Assembly: GCA_947488305.1 (NCBI GenBank)
Contig: CANKZM010000008.1
Coordinates: 1-64,000 of the forward strand
Source: an uncultured Roseobacter sp.
GTDB lineage: Bacteria; Pseudomonadota; Alphaproteobacteria; Rhodobacterales; Rhodobacteraceae
DNA: 64,000 nucleotides
Direction of reading: 5' to 3'
The notes beneath the pieces were generated by a model that did no database searches, had not been told where the DNA came from, and was given only the letters and a program-made list of their open reading frames with translations. The translations under genes and the position numbers were made by a program. Numbering within the stretch: the first letter of the stretch is position 1; the number at the start of each line of letters is the position of its first letter. Of this stretch, positions 62,832 to 64,000 are shown one piece after another.

Positions 62832-63922
62832 TGGGTCCTCAACACTTGTTCGTCTTCAGTGAATACGTGGGTCGCATGCGGCGGGAAGCGGGTATGGACC
62901 TTGTCGCCTTCCGCGTGCGGAATTCGCCAGTCCGTAACCAGTCGAAGGTCCTGATGGCCATCGTTGAGATGGATTAGGGTCTCGGCCCCCATGGGCTCCA
63001 CCATATCTATGACCGTCGATATTCCATCCTCCGCCGACTCGCGGCTGATCTCCAGGTTGCGGGGGCGGATACCCAAGGTCACATTTGTACCCGGGGAAAG
63101 TTCCTCGATGCGACGGTCCACCTGTATGGTCATGCTCTGACCACCCTGCACCGCGAACTGCGCGATGCCGTCTCCCTTGCTCTCAGTGAAAGTGGCAGGC
63201 AGGAGGTTCATCTGAGGCGTTCCGATAAAGCCCGCAACGAACAGGTTCGTCGGTCTCTGGAACACGTTATGCGGTGTATCCACTTGCTCTACCCGACCGT
63301 CTCGCATCACCGCGATCCGGTCCGCCATGGTCAGGGCCTCCAGTTGGTCGTGTGTCACGATCACCGTGGGGCGACTCAGATCCTGCAACACCTCTTTGAT
63401 TTCGCCACGCATTTCCTCGCGCAACTGAACGTCGAGACGGGATAGGGGCTCGTCGAAAAGGAAACACATGGGATCGCGGATGATAGACCGTCCAACCGCA
63501 ACCCGCTGCTTCTCGCCCTCGGCCAATTGGCCAGGCGTACGCTTCAAGATTCCACCCAATTGCAAGGTATCAGAGATCTTCTTGACGCGGGCGTCAATCT
63601 CAGACGCAGACAGCCCTTCGGCATGCAGAGGAAAGGCAAGATTATCCGCAACCGACAGGCTCGGATAGAGCGCATAGAACTGAAACGACATCGCGACGTT
63701 GCGATCACGGGGTGCCAGTTCATTGACCCGTTTCCCCTGAAGAATAACGTCGCCCTCAGTGGCGTATTCCAAGCCAGCGATCATACGCAGAGTGGTTGTC
63801 TTGCCACATCCCGATGGACCCAAAAGGCACAGAACTTCGCCATCGCCGACATCAAAGTTCACCTGATCGACTGCTGTCAGGTCACCGAACCGTTTGGTAA
63901 GGTTCTTAAGTTCAATCGTCAT
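62828..63922 (-). CDS. Sugar ABC transporter ATP-binding protein with altered signature motif
   Basis: 364 residues of the UgpC/MalK type. Walker A is [18 protein letters not shown], Walker B is [13 protein letters not shown], the switch His is in VIVTHDQLEALTMA, and an OB-fold regulatory domain follows. The signature motif, normally LSGGQ, reads LAEGEKQRVAVGR: Ser and the second Gly and Gln are changed. The rest is intact. It begins in the stop of the partial permease gene (ATGA), so the operon is transcribed from beyond the right edge. Confidence 0.85.
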   Translation of the reverse strand: MTIELKNLTKRFGDLTAVDQVNFDVGDGEVLCLLGPSGCGKTTTLRMIAGLEYATEGDVILQGKRVNELAPRDRNVAMSFQFYALYPSLSVADNLAFPLHAEGLSASEIDARVKKISDTLQLGGILKRTPGQLAEGEKQRVAVGRSIIRDPMCFLFDEPLSRLDVQLREEMRGEIKEVLQDLSRPTVIVTHDQLEALTMADRIAVMRDGRVEQVDTPHNVFQRPTNLFVAGFIGTPQMNLLPATFTESKGDGIAQFAVQGGQSMTIQVDRRIEELSPGTNVTLGIRPRNLEISRESAEDGISTVIDMVEPMGAETLIHLNDGHQDLRLVTDWRIPHAEGDKVHTRFPPHATHVFTEDEQVLRTQ

Positions 63923-64000
63923 TTTTTCACCGTACCAAAGGTCACACCGCGCAGAAGCTGGTTCTGCAACAGGAACGTCACAAAGAAGATGGGCAGAAGG
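63919..64000 (-). CDS. Sugar ABC transporter permease, C-terminal end (partial)
   Basis: The last 26 codons run off the right edge. Read leftwards they give LLPIFFVTFLLQNQLLRGVT and then FGTVKK and a stop at 63919-63921. This is the usual C-terminal segment of MalG-type permeases (final helix, then the L-R-G-x-T-x-G tail). The stop overlaps the ATPase start by four bases, so the transporter continues beyond this window. Confidence 0.75.
   Translation of the reverse strand, partial: LLPIFFVTFLLQNQLLRGVTFGTVKK

Overview
The window looks like chromosomal DNA from a marine alphaproteobacterium of the Rhodobacterales (Roseobacter group). The evidence is the moderately high GC, the pairing of TRAP and several ABC uptake systems with large catabolic operons, gene families common in that group (DUF1185, RHH_4, EthD, Tm-1-like plus PEP-hydrolase-like pairs), and tight gene packing with 1-4 base overlaps. 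The assignment rests on gene content only.

1-1504 is the end of an integrated element. It holds an AlpA-type regulator, a P4-type tyrosine integrase broken by one amber codon at a conserved Trp, short direct repeats that look like integrase arm sites, and the 5' half of a tRNA-Arg(CCT) that stops exactly at the anticodon loop. 1627-3878 carries a LacI-type repressor and a YcaQ/AlkX-type DNA glycosylase.

3875-12880 reads as an amino-acid or lactam scavenging block: an Asp/Glu-type racemase and a MarR regulator face a DadA-like oxidase, a complete TRAP transporter, a BASS-type carrier and the 5-oxoprolinase genes pxpB, pxpC and pxpA. 12877-17772 is a DUF1185 / hydrolase / luciferase-like monooxygenase / aldehyde dehydrogenase operon with a divergent LysR gene. 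17786-24303 pairs another LysR gene, across a clear operator, with a PLP enzyme of the D-cysteine desulfhydrase / L-cysteate sulfo-lyase family, a betaine-type ABC transporter and a hydrolase.

24420-32511 is mixed: a membrane class III cyclase, a leishmanolysin-type metalloprotease with a Trp-heptad coiled coil and a Pro-Glu dipeptide tract, a two-subunit GMC dehydrogenase, a glyoxalase-fold protein, an RHH regulator and an FMO with an NTF2-like front domain.

32547-64000 is a large sugar and polyol island. It contains one complete sugar ABC transporter (split by an inverted EthD gene) with ribokinase and a FucU/RbsD mutarotase; an FGGY kinase / M42 peptidase / BtpA operon like the sgc genes of E. 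coli; an aldose dehydrogenase plus lactonase; xylAB with accessory TIM-barrel and Gfo/Idh proteins and a LacI regulator; a DhaK-DhaL kinase with an SDR and an epimerase; a second TIM-barrel plus Gfo/Idh pair; a secreted CIA30-domain protein; and a cupin / PEP-hydrolase-like / Tm-1-like / PfkB operon joined to the start of another sugar ABC transporter that runs off the right edge. There are six sugar kinases of three folds and five XylA-like or epimerase-like TIM barrels, so the island probably handles several uncommon sugars. The exact substrates cannot be read from sequence alone. No rRNA, CRISPR array or insertion sequence was seen.
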